Shown here in pieces: positions 59,201 to 64,000 of a stretch of 64,000 bases of DNA. Each line of letters starts with the position of its first letter. The first letter of the stretch is position 1. The position numbers were made by a program, and so were the translations under genes. The notes under the pieces are model-generated. The model was not told the DNA's origin. It was given only the letters and a program-made list of their open reading frames with translations, and did not search any database. Source of the DNA: Vibrio mediterranei (GTDB lineage: Bacteria > Pseudomonadota > Gammaproteobacteria > Enterobacterales > Vibrionaceae); contig NZ_FLLQ01000006.1 in assembly GCF_900088415.1 (NCBI RefSeq), positions 336,382 through 400,381 on the forward strand, written 5' to 3'.

Positions 59201-62200
59201 GACATTGACTTTAGCTTCGAAATCTCCGATGGCACCGACACCATTGTTGCGAACGCTGACCTCACTGTAAATCCAGTGAATGACGCAGCAGTTTTGGAAG
59301 ATGTGGGTTACACCATCCAAGAAGACGGTTCGTTGACCTTCACTGATGAGCAACTTCTAGAAGGTGCGTCAGATATTGACGGCGACGACCTATCAGTTGC
59401 TGACGTGAGCTACTCGGGCACAGAAGGGGTGTTCACCGATAATGGTGACGGTACGTATACCTTCGCACCAAACGAGAACTTCAATGGTGACGTAGACTTA
59501 AGCTTCTCAGTGAGTGACGGTACGACCACCACTGAAGCCAATATTGATGTGACGGTTGAGTCTGTCAACGACATTCCTGTTGCCGGTTCAACCACATATT
59601 CCGTCGATGAAGATGGCATCATTACTATCTCAGACGATCAACTTCTAGCGAACAGCTTGGATGTTGAAGGTGAAGTTGCGGTAGAGGATGTGTCGTACTC
59701 AGGCACAGACGGTATCTTTACTGATAATGGGGACGGTACTTACAGCTTCGCACCGAACGAAAACTTCAATGGCAACGTATCGCTTGATGTCACCGTTGTA
59801 GATGAAGACGGTGCAACCGCAGACACCACCGCGGGTATTGACGTTATCGCAGTGAACGATGCACCAGTATCAGGTGACTTAGCTTACTCAGTTGACGAAG
59901 ATGGCTCAATTACTCTGACTCAAGAGCAATTGCTATCGCAAGCAAGTGATGTCGATGGTGATGACCTGACGGCCGCTAACTTAAGCGCTGGCGATAATGC
60001 TACAGTCACTGCCAATGAAGATGGCTCATTCACCATCACGCCAGATGCGGACTTCAATGGCGACATTGACCTCAGCTTCGATATCTCTGATGGTACCGAC
60101 ACTATCATGGCCAATGCAGATCTCACTGTGAACCCAGTGAACGATGCAGCAGTCGTAGAAGATGTGGGTTACACCATCCAAGAAGACGGTTCATTGACCT
60201 TTACGGACGAACAGCTTCTAGCCGGCGCATCAGATATTGACGGGGATGATCTATCCGTTGCGGATGTGAGTTACTCAGGAACCGAAGGGGTGTTCACCGA
60301 TAATGGTGATGGTACTTATACCTTCGCACCAAATGAGAACTTCAATGGTGAAGTAGACCTAAGCTTCTCAGTAAGCGACGGTACAACAACCACAGAAGCC
60401 AACATTGATGTGACTGTTGAGTCTGTCAATGACATTCCAGTGGCCGGTTCAACGACTTACTCAGTCGATGAAGATGGGGTCATCACCATCTCGGACGACC
60501 AATTGCTAGCGAACAGCTCTGATGTGGAGGGCGAGGTAAGTGTCAGTGATGTGTCTTACTCCGGCACGGACGGTATCTTCACAGATAACGGTGATGGTAC
60601 TTACAGCTTCGCACCAAATGAAAACTTCAACGGTGATGTAGCGCTGGATGTGGTTGTTGCTGATGAAGATGGAGCAACCGTTGGTACAACGGCTGGAATT
60701 GAAGTCATAGCGGTCAATGATGCTCCAGTATCAGGTGACCTCGCTTATAGTGTCGATGAAGATGGTTCAATCACCTTGACTCAAGAGCAGTTGCTAGCCC
60801 AAGCAGGTGATGTGGACGGTGATGCGCTAACTGCTTCGAACTTAACTGCAGGAGACAACGCAACAGTAACAGACAATGGTGATGGCAGCTTTACCATTAC
60901 GCCAGATGCCAACTTCAACGGAGACATCGATCTTAACTTTGATATCTCTGATGGAACAGAAACAATCGTTGCAAATGCTGATCTGACCGTGAATCCAGTC
61001 AATGATGCAGCTACATCGGATCCTGTTGACCTAGAAGGCATCGAAGATAACGCCATCATCATCTCACAAGAAGACTTATTGAAACACGCGCAAGACATTG
61101 ATGGAGATGACCTAACAGCCAGAGATCTGTCAATCGATGAGTCATTCGGTTCATTGGTTGATAACACTGATGGTACGTGGACATTCACACCAACAGAAAA
61201 CTTCAATGGTGACGTGCCATTCAACTTTAACGTTGATGATGGTACTGAACTAACACCAGTTCAAGGCAATATCGACATAGCCGGAGTTAATGATGAGCCT
61301 CAGGCACCTGCAATAGAAATGCAGGGAGAAGAAGACCAAATTATGGTCATCGATCCTGAATACATCTTGGCACAAGCAAGTGATTTAGATGGAGACGAGC
61401 TAACACTAGAAAGTATTAGTGTGAAGTCGCCACAGAACGCGCAACTGCAGCAACAGCCAGACGGCATGTATCACCTCGTTACATCACAAGATTTTAACGG
61501 CTTAGTAGAATTAGCTTACGAAATCTCAGATGGCGAAGCGACAGCAGAAGGCTCGCTCAATGTAGATGTCATTCCGGTGAATGATGCACCATTTAACGAT
61601 GGCAATGCCTTCCTAACAACAAACGAGGATGGGGCATTTACCTTCGATTCATCCGACATGCTTGACCTGTTTGGGGACATTGATACTGAGAACTTGGTAA
61701 TTTCTCGCATTATCATGCCAGATGGAGAAGATGGAGGTGACCTAAATGACAATGGTGACGGTACTTGGACATTTACACCAACAGGCGATTTTGCAGGAAC
61801 TTCTGGACTACAAGTCGTCGCATCTGACGGTGAGTTTGAGACTGCACTCGACGTACCAGTATTTGTACGTCCTGTCGCGGATGGTGCCGTAATCACCACA
61901 GATCACGATGGTCCGTTAGTGTTCTCTGAAGATTCAACGGGTCACTTAGGACTAAACGTTGACCTAATTGATGACTCAGAAATGCTCAGCAACTTGGTCA
62001 TGACTGGCTTCCCGGTAGGGTTTGAAGTCAGTGATGGTGAGAATACGGTCATTATTACCGAGCCTGGACAAATGATAAGTATCACTAACTGGAACATAGA
62101 TGATCTTCAGTTAACACCACCAGAAGATTTCTCTGGAAACTTCTTCGTGACCGTCAGCGCAACTACCGTTGATTATGGTGATGAGCCGTTACCAGAACCA

Positions 62201-63670
62201 GAAGGTAGTGAGATTTCTGGCGACTTTGATACCACGCTAGGCGAACCAATCATTCTTACTGAAGAGGACTTGATTGGTATGGCGCAAAACATCGATGCTA
62301 ATGATGACGATGCTATCCAAATGGTTCACTTGGTTGATCCTAACCAAGGCACGATGGTTGACAATGGTGATGGTACATGGACCTTTAGTCCTGCCGATGG
62401 CTTCACTGGGGAAGTGGACTTCGCTTATGTGGTAGAACGTGATGGCATTCTTCATGATGAACAAAGCACAATTGGTGTTCATGAGAATGAGGGGCAAATC
62501 ACCGATGGCCCACAAATCGAGTCTATTGCTTCTGCCAACGTTGAGGAAAGTGAACCACTTAACTTCACCGATAGCGACATGTTGGGTACTTTAAGCTCTG
62601 AAACGGGTGAAATGAGTATTGAATCCGTCACACTGCTTGAAGGCGAAGGTCTCATTGAGTCTGACGGGCAGGGTGGTTATCAATTCACTCCAGCTGAAGG
62701 CTATACTGGTAGCGCACAGATTGGCTTCGTGGCTAGTGATGGCGAAAACTCAGTTGAAAGTCACTTCAATATCACGGTTGATGAACAAACTGCTGGAACA
62801 GTTGAACCATTAGCTCAATCCGACGATGGCTCTATCGGCATCAACGGCGAACAAGTTCTTCAAAACCTTGATGTTGCGGACGATGCAAGTTTGTCTGAAC
62901 TCAACTACACAGGTGATGAAGGTGCATTAGTGCCGTCCGGTGATGACCAATGGACATTCTGGCCGGATCCAGAGTTTAGTGGTGACATCCCGTTAGAAGC
63001 GACCGTGCAATCAGGAGGCGAAGAGCAAACATTAGAAACAACAATGAACGTTGAAACTACGCCGGAAGCAACATCTACATCAAGCACGGCGCCAGAAACC
63101 GCTGCACCAGATACTGAAACGGTACAAGAAACAGTCGAAGCAACATCGACAGATGGAACCGACACTGAAGATGAAAGTGCTGATGTTACCGCAGCACCAG
63201 GCACTGATGTTAACTTGTCGATCCCAGATGAAGTAACGTCAGCTGAAGGTGTAGAACAGGTTGAGCTCTCTGGTATACCAGAAGGCGCATCAGTTAGCGG
63301 TGCACTTGATAATGGTGATGGTACTTACACAGTATCTGGCGACTTATCGCAACCTGTGACAATGTCACTAGGTGATACCTTTGAAGGTGAAGCATCAATA
63401 TCATTTCAAGGTGTTGATGAATTGGATACTCCAATTGAAGGAGCCACAGCAACGACAACAATTGAAGTTGATGATCAATACGCAATGCAAGCGAGTAGCC
63501 AAGCTCCAACAGACACTTCAGGTCTGCAAGATGCAGGCGGCAGCGGCGATTGGACATCTGGCGACAATACCGATACGGGTGTCGACTTTACTGATGACTC
63601 TGGAAGCTTCGGCCATGACGACCAATCATCGGGAGGAAATCAGCACGACATCGACGACAACAACTTCTAG
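44201..63670 (+). CDS. Giant acidic cadherin-like repeat adhesin, 6,489 residues
   Basis: One open frame of 19.5 kb. Residues 1 to about 220 are low-complexity (Gln, Ala, Ser, Gly, Asp). About 50 repeats of roughly 95 residues follow, each with a VNDxPV start, a central EDG, a Ser/Ala-Asp-hydrophobic-Glu/Asp-Gly-Asp and an NGDGTYTF-x-PNENFNG segment. This is the cadherin-like/tandem-95 class, and the Asp/Asn clusters suit calcium. Three other regions are inserted at about 1275-1547, 2223-2483 and 3937-4167. The C terminus (about 6250-6489) is Thr/Ser/Gly-rich and ends in a Asp/Asn-rich tail, likely the secretion signal. No RTX nonapeptides, no membrane segment. Only two cysteines seen (753 and 4894). 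It should be exported by the divergent type I system and anchor or aggregate cells; that function is inference. Confidence 0.92.
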   Translation: MADNNENNPLNDAVEQVETGNDGTEQQQAQQNQQNTIATTIATGADAADAADDANQAMQDDPSGAGASSEGDDTGGAQSAQPVDSEAASSEGTQSGVVDSQMTDSGASADAGSGGAGGAGAGAQSVGGQSSEGSDGGSDAEGQTQQASSAPQAAAASPAEDAGEGDDFDTQTDSETFEVNVLDEDEQANLDQERLDDDFDSETTEQTFEIQVEDVNDEAEVEDVAYTIQEDGSLTFTDAQLLAGASDVDGDDLTVADVSYTGTDGVFTDNGDGTYTFSPNEHFNGEVDLSFSVSDGTTTIEANIDVTVEAVNDLPVAGSTTYSVNEDGIITISDDQLLANSSDVEGDVSVSDVSYSGTDGIFTDNGDGTYSFAPNENFNGNVSLDVVVVDEEGATAETTAGIDVIAVNDAPVSGDLAYSVDEDGSITLTQDQLLSQASDVDGDDLTAANLSAGDNATVTANEDGSFTITPDVDFNGDIDLSFDISDGTDTIVANADLTVNPVNDAAVVEDVGYTIQEDGSLTFTDEQLLVGASDIDGDDLSVADVSYSGTEGVFTDNGDGTYTFAPNENFNGEVDLSFSVSDGTTTTEANIDVTVESVNDIPVAGSTTYSVQEDNSITITDEQLLANSSDVEGDLSVQDVSYSGTDGVFADNGDGTYTFSPNENFSGEVSFDVVVADEDGATAEISAGLTVIEVNDPPIAGPTSYTIDEDSVLTFSESQVLANASDIEGDVSLVGISYDGPHGIFSVNGDGTCSFAPNENFNGEVQLNVTIQDEGGATVDTVINVDVLPINDAPVSGDLAYSVDEDGSVTLSQEQLLSQASDVDGDDLTAANLSAGDNATVTANEDGSFTITPDADFNGDIDLSFDISDGTDTIVANADLTVNPVNDAAVVEDVDYTIQEDGSLTFTDEQLLAGASDIDGDDLSVANVSYSGTEGVFTDNGDGTYTFAPNENFNGDVDLSFSVSDGTTTTEANIDVTVESVNDIPVAGSTTYSVDEDGIITISDVQLLANSSDVEGEVAVDDVSYSGTDGIFTDNGDGTYSFAPNENFNGNVSLDVTVVDEDGATAETTAGIDVIAVNDAPVSGTVAYSVDEDGSITLNQEQLLAQASDVDGDALTASNLSVSEDATVIDNGDGTFTITPDANFNGEIDLNFDISDGTETIVATGGLTVNPVNDAPEVSGIVAQVDEDNSITITQEQLLANASDIDGDDLVASDLQLFGTEAEIVQNEDGSFTITPEENFNGELDFTYTVSDGEENVVTTLDLTVNPVNDAPDAGDEIYIQAEEDQTVGVSMREEPAIRLDQQPEFGIVQANIEDEWVTLEVGQEVSPDTEIRFVPDETAVTDSTSTTQLGTFDDNAKVSDWGDEVDSHTRQFTDGDLTVTTQSTDGPLGAWNGNTHIGHGIGDTDRQGLSGDEQLVVTVEGQDINEISFNLDGLGGWFMEESRHFTEVEIRAFDTDGNLIDSETYHKDDRNSYEHEYTLTTDEPVARFELGTIQGNGTYVVQNMSVSQTLPDDVVFTSIGIDGTEVTETIGLNVREGDQEIDLTADLPAVTTVEEGADGFASIVITEEQLLAQASDIDSDELDIINLALEDDNATLTDNGDGTWTVTPNENFSGDIDLTYQVTDGELVDDNTIHINFAEVNDAPVVSGPVILSTEEDNSITFTDEDLLANASDIEGDELSIYNVSYNGDSGELSDNGDGTYTFVPNENFNGDVDLSFGVSDGEDVTMNQIDLAVIPVNDVPVPGAPLNLDMLNDGTITISTSSLLSGATDVDGDILHVENLVLTNQLDGTLVDNGDNTFSFTPSEGFTGNVSLSFDISDGQASAPSSLNIDVVDSNVGPEVTGPLSATVEEDGTITITQEELLANASDLDGDDLTAVNLSTNDENATIVQNEDGSFTITPSEDFYGDIDFTYDVTDGIATVGTELDLTVTPVNDAPDVPDLSFNVLEDESIIVTAEELLAQATDVEGDDLTVVNVNSDDPNVSVTDNGDGTYTLTPAPDYSGSAGLTFDVSDGTDTVTADIALKVQFVNDAPEAEPVVAEMDEDGVILVTQDMLLENATDRDGDFLVAENLETNDPNATIVNNGDGTFSVTPSQDFNGDIVFSYNVSDGELDTSSELTLTVNPVNDAPDVAPLNVEIQEDNTFVFTEEQLLAQATDVEGDELSITDVSYSGDEGSLVDNGDGTYTFTPEEHFSGNLDIGFTVSDGEAEVAQTIGVSVEAVADAPDLEVTTGDGDAVTDEAIVVEPGSTTELNIGAALVDQDLSETLTLEVGGLPEGTVIRYDNEGVLDEQAGGITSYETTDITVTFEGEGAGFQNTAGYYTVDEDGNITDVNIGFENASQVGSGGDLIPGQSSITFEVEEGESFNLFVIPNGFNRNDFDSMQDGTFMFRDADGNPATIDSVDPQLVHIDPDGNETVIQSQFGDSVFHGGTNTNLNQDGIEHTRTTLNDDGEIVYGIEDLYGGGDRDYDDFTFTVDVGETNSQILQGEIVVGEDGTAVLPTLVIDQNIEITFPEDYTGSTALEIKATATELSNDDEASTIQVVNFEVDHAPESDSVSAQVDEDGSITITQEQLLANATDLDGDALTALNLSTEDENVTVVDNGDGTFTITPDADFNGDVNFSFDVSDGDQIVSTNLDLTVNPVNDAAVVEDVGYTIQEDGSLTFTDEQLLAGASDIDGDDLSVANVSYSGTEGVFTDNGNGTYTFAPNENFNGEVDLSFSVSDGTTTTEANVDVTVESVNDIPVAGSTAYSVDEDGIITISDDQLLANSSDVESEVAVDDVSYSGTDGIFTDNGDGTYSFAPNENFNGNVSLDVTVVDEDGATAETTAGIDVIAVNDVPVSGDLAYSVNEDGSITLTQDQLLSQASDVEGDDLTALDVTAANNATVVANDDGSFTITPEADFYGDIDLTFSVTDGTDSTVANIDLTVNPVNDAAAIVEDVAYTMEEDGSLTFTDEQLLANATDVDGDDLSVESVTYNGAEGVFTDNGDGTYTFAPNENFSGEVDLLFEVSDGTEITPANIDITVTEVNDLPVAGSTTYSVDEDNILTFTNEQLLANSSDVEGDVAVSDVSYSGTDGIFTDNGDGTYSFAPNENFNGEVSIDVTVVDEQGATAETTAGVEVIAMNDAPVSGDLAYSVDEDGSITLTQEQLLSQASDVDGDDLTAANLSAGDNATVTANEDGSFTITPDADFNGDIDLSFDISDGTDTIVANADLTVNPVNDAAVVEDVGYTIQEDGSLTFTDEQLLAGASDIDGDDLSVADVSYSGTEGVFTDNGDGTYTFAPNENFNGEVDLSFSVSDGTTTTEADIDVTVESVNDIPVAGSTTYSVDEDGIITISDEQLLANSSDIEGEVAVDDVSYSGTDGIFTDNGDGTYSFAPNENFNGNVSLDVTIVDEDGATAGTTAGIDVIAVNDAPVSGDLAYSVDEDGSITLTQEQLLSQASDVEGDDLTAANLSAGDNAAVTANEDGSFTITPDADFNGDIDLSFDISDGTDTIVANADLTVNPVNDAAVVEDVGYTIQEDGSLTFTDEQLLAGASDIDGDDLSVADVSYTGTDGVFTDNGDGTYTFAPNENFNGDVDLKFSVSDGTTTTEANIDVSVESVNDIPVAGSTSYSVNEDGVITISDDQLLANSSDVEGDVSVSDVSYSGTDGIFTDNGDGTYSFAPNENFNGNVSLDVVVADEDGATADTTAGIEVIAVNDAPVSGDLAYNINEDGSITLTQEQLLSQATDVDGDELTAANLSAGDNATVVDNGDGTFTVTPEANFNGNIDLSFDISDGTETIVANADLSVNPVNDLPTTSDVYANVDEDNTITITQEQLLANAADIEGDALTADSLVADNATIIDNGDGTFSITPDENFNGYIDVAYSISDGDTPIAANLGLTVDPVNDAPIVSADVAITIEEDGSYTITQEELLQFATDIEDDDMTAIIGEQGDDTTVTGTVLDAESSNPVSGAEVTLTDGAGNSYTTVTDDSGNYSVSGSIVNEGTVTIEQEGSITTSFVVPAGEETNGGVTAISEVLDDADMRVVVTWGDEPRDLDNHLWLYDQDSGQELDHIYYQDMSYNQGGGDRVTQDVDDVNGNGPETITIPNYEDMNMHYSVHNYSGRSWDVDGVEEVQVQIFVGDTLIQSFTPDLPDNPQGDHWHVFDIVDGVIVPSQDVSTVTNFELPTSEEAAAADNGIDISEIVAGDTEETGSGEETDINEPSIGDIAIENALITDNGDGTYTITPEENFNGEFSISYNVDDGNGGVTPAELDVTVTAVNDLSVIYDHDYTINEDGSLTFTDEQLLAGATDIDGDDLTVESVNYEGADGVFTDNGDSTYTFAPNENFNGNVDLTYDVSDGTDTVSANIDVQVVPINDVPVAGATSYSVDEDGSITISDAQLLANSSDVEGDVAVDSVTYTGTDGVFTDNGDGTYTFSPNENFNGDVSLNVTVVDEEGATADTTAGIDVISVNDLPVAGATTYSVDEDNIITITSDQLLANSSDIEGEVAVEDVSYSGTDGILTDNGDGTFSFAPNENFNGNVSLDVTVVDEDGATADTTASIDVIAVNDAPVSGDLAYSVDEDGSITLSQEQLLAQASDVEGDELEAANLTAGDNATVTANDDGSFTITPDVDFNGDIDLSFDISDGTDTIVANADLTVNPVNDATVVEDVGYTIQEDGSLTFTDEQLLAGASDIDGDDLSVADVSYSGTEGVFTDNGDGTYTFAPNENFNGEVDLSFSVSDGTTTTEANIDVTVESVNDIPVAGSTTYSVQEDNSITITDEQLLANSSDVEGDVSVQDVSYSGTDGVFSDNGDGTYTFSPNENFSGEVSFDVVVADEDGATAETSAGLSVIEVNDPPIAGPTSYTIDEDSVLTFSESQVLANASDIEGDVSLVGISYDGPHGIFSVNGDGTCSFAPNENFNGEVQLNVTIQDEDGATDDTVINVDVLPINDAPVSGDLAYSVDEDGSVTLSQEQLLSQASDVEGDDLTAANLSAGDNATVTANEDGSFTIKPDADFNGDIDFSFEISDGTDTIVANADLTVNPVNDAAVLEDVGYTIQEDGSLTFTDEQLLEGASDIDGDDLSVADVSYSGTEGVFTDNGDGTYTFAPNENFNGDVDLSFSVSDGTTTTEANIDVTVESVNDIPVAGSTTYSVDEDGIITISDDQLLANSLDVEGEVAVEDVSYSGTDGIFTDNGDGTYSFAPNENFNGNVSLDVTVVDEDGATADTTAGIDVIAVNDAPVSGDLAYSVDEDGSITLTQEQLLSQASDVDGDDLTAANLSAGDNATVTANEDGSFTITPDADFNGDIDLSFDISDGTDTIMANADLTVNPVNDAAVVEDVGYTIQEDGSLTFTDEQLLAGASDIDGDDLSVADVSYSGTEGVFTDNGDGTYTFAPNENFNGEVDLSFSVSDGTTTTEANIDVTVESVNDIPVAGSTTYSVDEDGVITISDDQLLANSSDVEGEVSVSDVSYSGTDGIFTDNGDGTYSFAPNENFNGDVALDVVVADEDGATVGTTAGIEVIAVNDAPVSGDLAYSVDEDGSITLTQEQLLAQAGDVDGDALTASNLTAGDNATVTDNGDGSFTITPDANFNGDIDLNFDISDGTETIVANADLTVNPVNDAATSDPVDLEGIEDNAIIISQEDLLKHAQDIDGDDLTARDLSIDESFGSLVDNTDGTWTFTPTENFNGDVPFNFNVDDGTELTPVQGNIDIAGVNDEPQAPAIEMQGEEDQIMVIDPEYILAQASDLDGDELTLESISVKSPQNAQLQQQPDGMYHLVTSQDFNGLVELAYEISDGEATAEGSLNVDVIPVNDAPFNDGNAFLTTNEDGAFTFDSSDMLDLFGDIDTENLVISRIIMPDGEDGGDLNDNGDGTWTFTPTGDFAGTSGLQVVASDGEFETALDVPVFVRPVADGAVITTDHDGPLVFSEDSTGHLGLNVDLIDDSEMLSNLVMTGFPVGFEVSDGENTVIITEPGQMISITNWNIDDLQLTPPEDFSGNFFVTVSATTVDYGDEPLPEPEGSEISGDFDTTLGEPIILTEEDLIGMAQNIDANDDDAIQMVHLVDPNQGTMVDNGDGTWTFSPADGFTGEVDFAYVVERDGILHDEQSTIGVHENEGQITDGPQIESIASANVEESEPLNFTDSDMLGTLSSETGEMSIESVTLLEGEGLIESDGQGGYQFTPAEGYTGSAQIGFVASDGENSVESHFNITVDEQTAGTVEPLAQSDDGSIGINGEQVLQNLDVADDASLSELNYTGDEGALVPSGDDQWTFWPDPEFSGDIPLEATVQSGGEEQTLETTMNVETTPEATSTSSTAPETAAPDTETVQETVEATSTDGTDTEDESADVTAAPGTDVNLSIPDEVTSAEGVEQVELSGIPEGASVSGALDNGDGTYTVSGDLSQPVTMSLGDTFEGEASISFQGVDELDTPIEGATATTTIEVDDQYAMQASSQAPTDTSGLQDAGGSGDWTSGDNTDTGVDFTDDSGSFGHDDQSSGGNQHDIDDNNF
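45419..47428 (+). repeat. Seven-repeat block, first copy
   Basis: Seven consecutive repeat modules (670 residues) in the order A-B-C'-D-A-B-C, including the rare D module with NGDGTCSF. The same order recurs at 57842-59851, exactly 12,423 bases on, with many silent differences. Block boundaries were set at module starts; the flanking modules are also similar. Confidence 0.8.
48025..48840 (+). other. Non-repeat insert 1 in the giant protein
   Basis: Residues about 1275-1547. A short Big-like segment is followed by a beta-rich region with an Trp/Gly-rich GAWNGNTHIGHGIGDTD and the aromatic GLGGWFMEESRHF, then HKDDRNSYEHEY. It looks like a jelly-roll carbohydrate-binding or similar fold, but I cannot assign a family. 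Confidence 0.5.
51085..51640 (+). other. DUF4114-like domain in the giant protein
   Basis: Residues about 2296-2480. FNLFVIPNGFNRNDF, then the characteristic EDLYGGGDRDYDDFTF near residue 2460. DUF4114 domains occur in calcium-rich surface and secreted proteins. It lies within the larger region 2223-2483 that separates two repeat sections. Confidence 0.7.
56011..56640 (+). other. Carboxypeptidase-regulatory-like plus YfaP/DUF2135-like insert
   Basis: Residues about 3937-4147. GTVLDAESSNPVSGAEVTL starts a carboxypeptidase-regulatory-like fold; VVTWGDEPRDLDNHLWL starts a YfaP/DUF2135-type domain. The pair is inserted inside one cadherin-like repeat: its first half (EEDGSYTITQEELLQ) lies before, its second half (NGDGTYTITPEENFNG) after. 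Confidence 0.65.
57842..59851 (+). repeat. Seven-repeat block, second copy
   Basis: In-register second copy of the 45419-47428 block, module for module, including D with its single cysteine (Cys4894, equivalent to Cys753). Differences are mostly synonymous, so it is not a sequence-assembly repeat. Confidence 0.8.
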
Positions 63671-63679
63671 AAAAGTGCA

Positions 63680-63715
63680 CAAAGCCCATGCAGTAACTCT
63701 TGTACGGGCTTTTTG
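63680..63715 (+). terminator. Intrinsic terminator of the giant gene
   Basis: AAAGCCC pairs with GGGCTTT across a 17-base interval that can pair partly itself, followed by TTTTTGTTTCTT. It is 10 bases after the stop. Confidence 0.75.
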
Positions 63716-64000
63716 TTTCTTAATAATCACATTACTAATCTATGATTAAGTAATGTGATTATTAAGTATTTTATGGTAAATATCGATTATGGTTAAATCT
63801 GGGCTAAGTAGAGCTAGTAGAGCTGTTCAAGGTAAGGATTTTAAGCTCACGCACACAGTATTTAACATAATATACATAATACGCACTTTGATATAGAGCA
63901 AAGTAGAAATGTCCTCCTAAGCTTTATCGTCCACTAACGGTAATTCAAGTAACATTTATTGTCTCGACAAATCACGACGTAAATCTCAGGCTCTCCGTGG
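63716..64000. other. Gene-free right end with long inverted repeat
   Basis: No supported gene in the last 285 bases. TAATAATCACATTACT at 63721-63736 and its exact complement at 63749-63764 are 16-base arms around a 12-base loop. The remainder is AT-rich without a recognisable signal. Confidence 0.7.

Noticed and set aside
45505..62515. Many antisense ORFs of 60-150 codons inside the giant gene
   Set aside because: The repeat codon pattern leaves few stops on the opposite strand; the translations repeat with the sense modules and have no ribosome-binding sites.
44864..62900. Regular repeats that could suggest a CRISPR array or satellite
   Set aside because: Period is about 285 bases and in frame throughout one long coding sequence; no conserved short repeats with unique spacers.

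Overview
The window is chromosomal DNA from a marine gammaproteobacterium, almost certainly a Vibrio. The reasons are moderate GC, the gene families present, and gene order. The run potD-potD-potC-potB-potA / membrane protein / Bax-like / DUF2987 / ttcA / uspE / fnr / TauE-like / ccoS / ccoI / ccoH / ccoPQON matches, from memory, the order VC1424-VC1442 of Vibrio cholerae.

Layout. (1) 1-2128, minus strand: a membrane protein with a degenerate ATPase-like region, running off the left edge. (2) 2377-3963: ABC-F ATPase YbiT. (3) 4084-13936: a formate dehydrogenase locus. fdhD diverges from two small accessory genes (DUF3305, DUF3306). Then come a tetra-cluster ferredoxin, a TorD-type chaperone, a small Tat protein, the cysteine-type catalytic subunit, the Fe-S subunit, the cytochrome b subunit and a small membrane protein. 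A sigma-54 promoter with upstream palindromes appears to drive the structural genes. (4) 14270-16395: amt, with two NtrC-like sites and a sigma-54-like promoter, then cobB. (5) 16473-21614, minus strand: a spermidine/putrescine ABC transporter (potABC) with two PotD paralogues, each preceded by an intrinsic terminator. (6) 21951-25359: a membrane protein, a Bax-like glucosaminidase, a DUF2987 protein and ttcA. (7) 25545-34497, minus strand: uspE, fnr (with a perfect FNR box) and the cbb3 oxidase with its assembly genes. The 57-codon ccoQ is included.

(8) 34757-63670 is the accessory part. Five overlapping or tightly packed minus-strand genes encode a type I secretion apparatus: HlyD-type adaptor, a hybrid-kinase-like protein, TolC-type outer-membrane protein and two ABC half-transporters. 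It is divergent from one 19.5-kb gene for a 6,489-residue, very acidic surface protein made of about 50 cadherin-like (tandem-95) repeats. The repeats follow a higher-order three-module pattern. One seven-repeat block of 2,010 bp recurs 12,423 bp downstream. Three non-repeat regions are embedded in the repeat array. Both ABC ATPases have lost several catalytic motifs, and the kinase-like protein lacks its phospho-accepting histidine while keeping an intact receiver domain. No RTX nonapeptides or LapD/LapG genes are visible. In V. cholerae the neighbourhood of ccoN carries, from memory, the RTX toxin cluster with its own two-ABC secretion system, so this appears to be an alternative cargo and secretion system at the same place. 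It is the best candidate here for an undescribed system.

The core genes fit anaerobic and microaerobic energy metabolism: formate oxidation, the high-affinity oxidase and FNR control. Nitrogen and polyamine uptake genes sit between them. No rRNA, tRNA, CRISPR array, insertion sequence or integrase was recognised.
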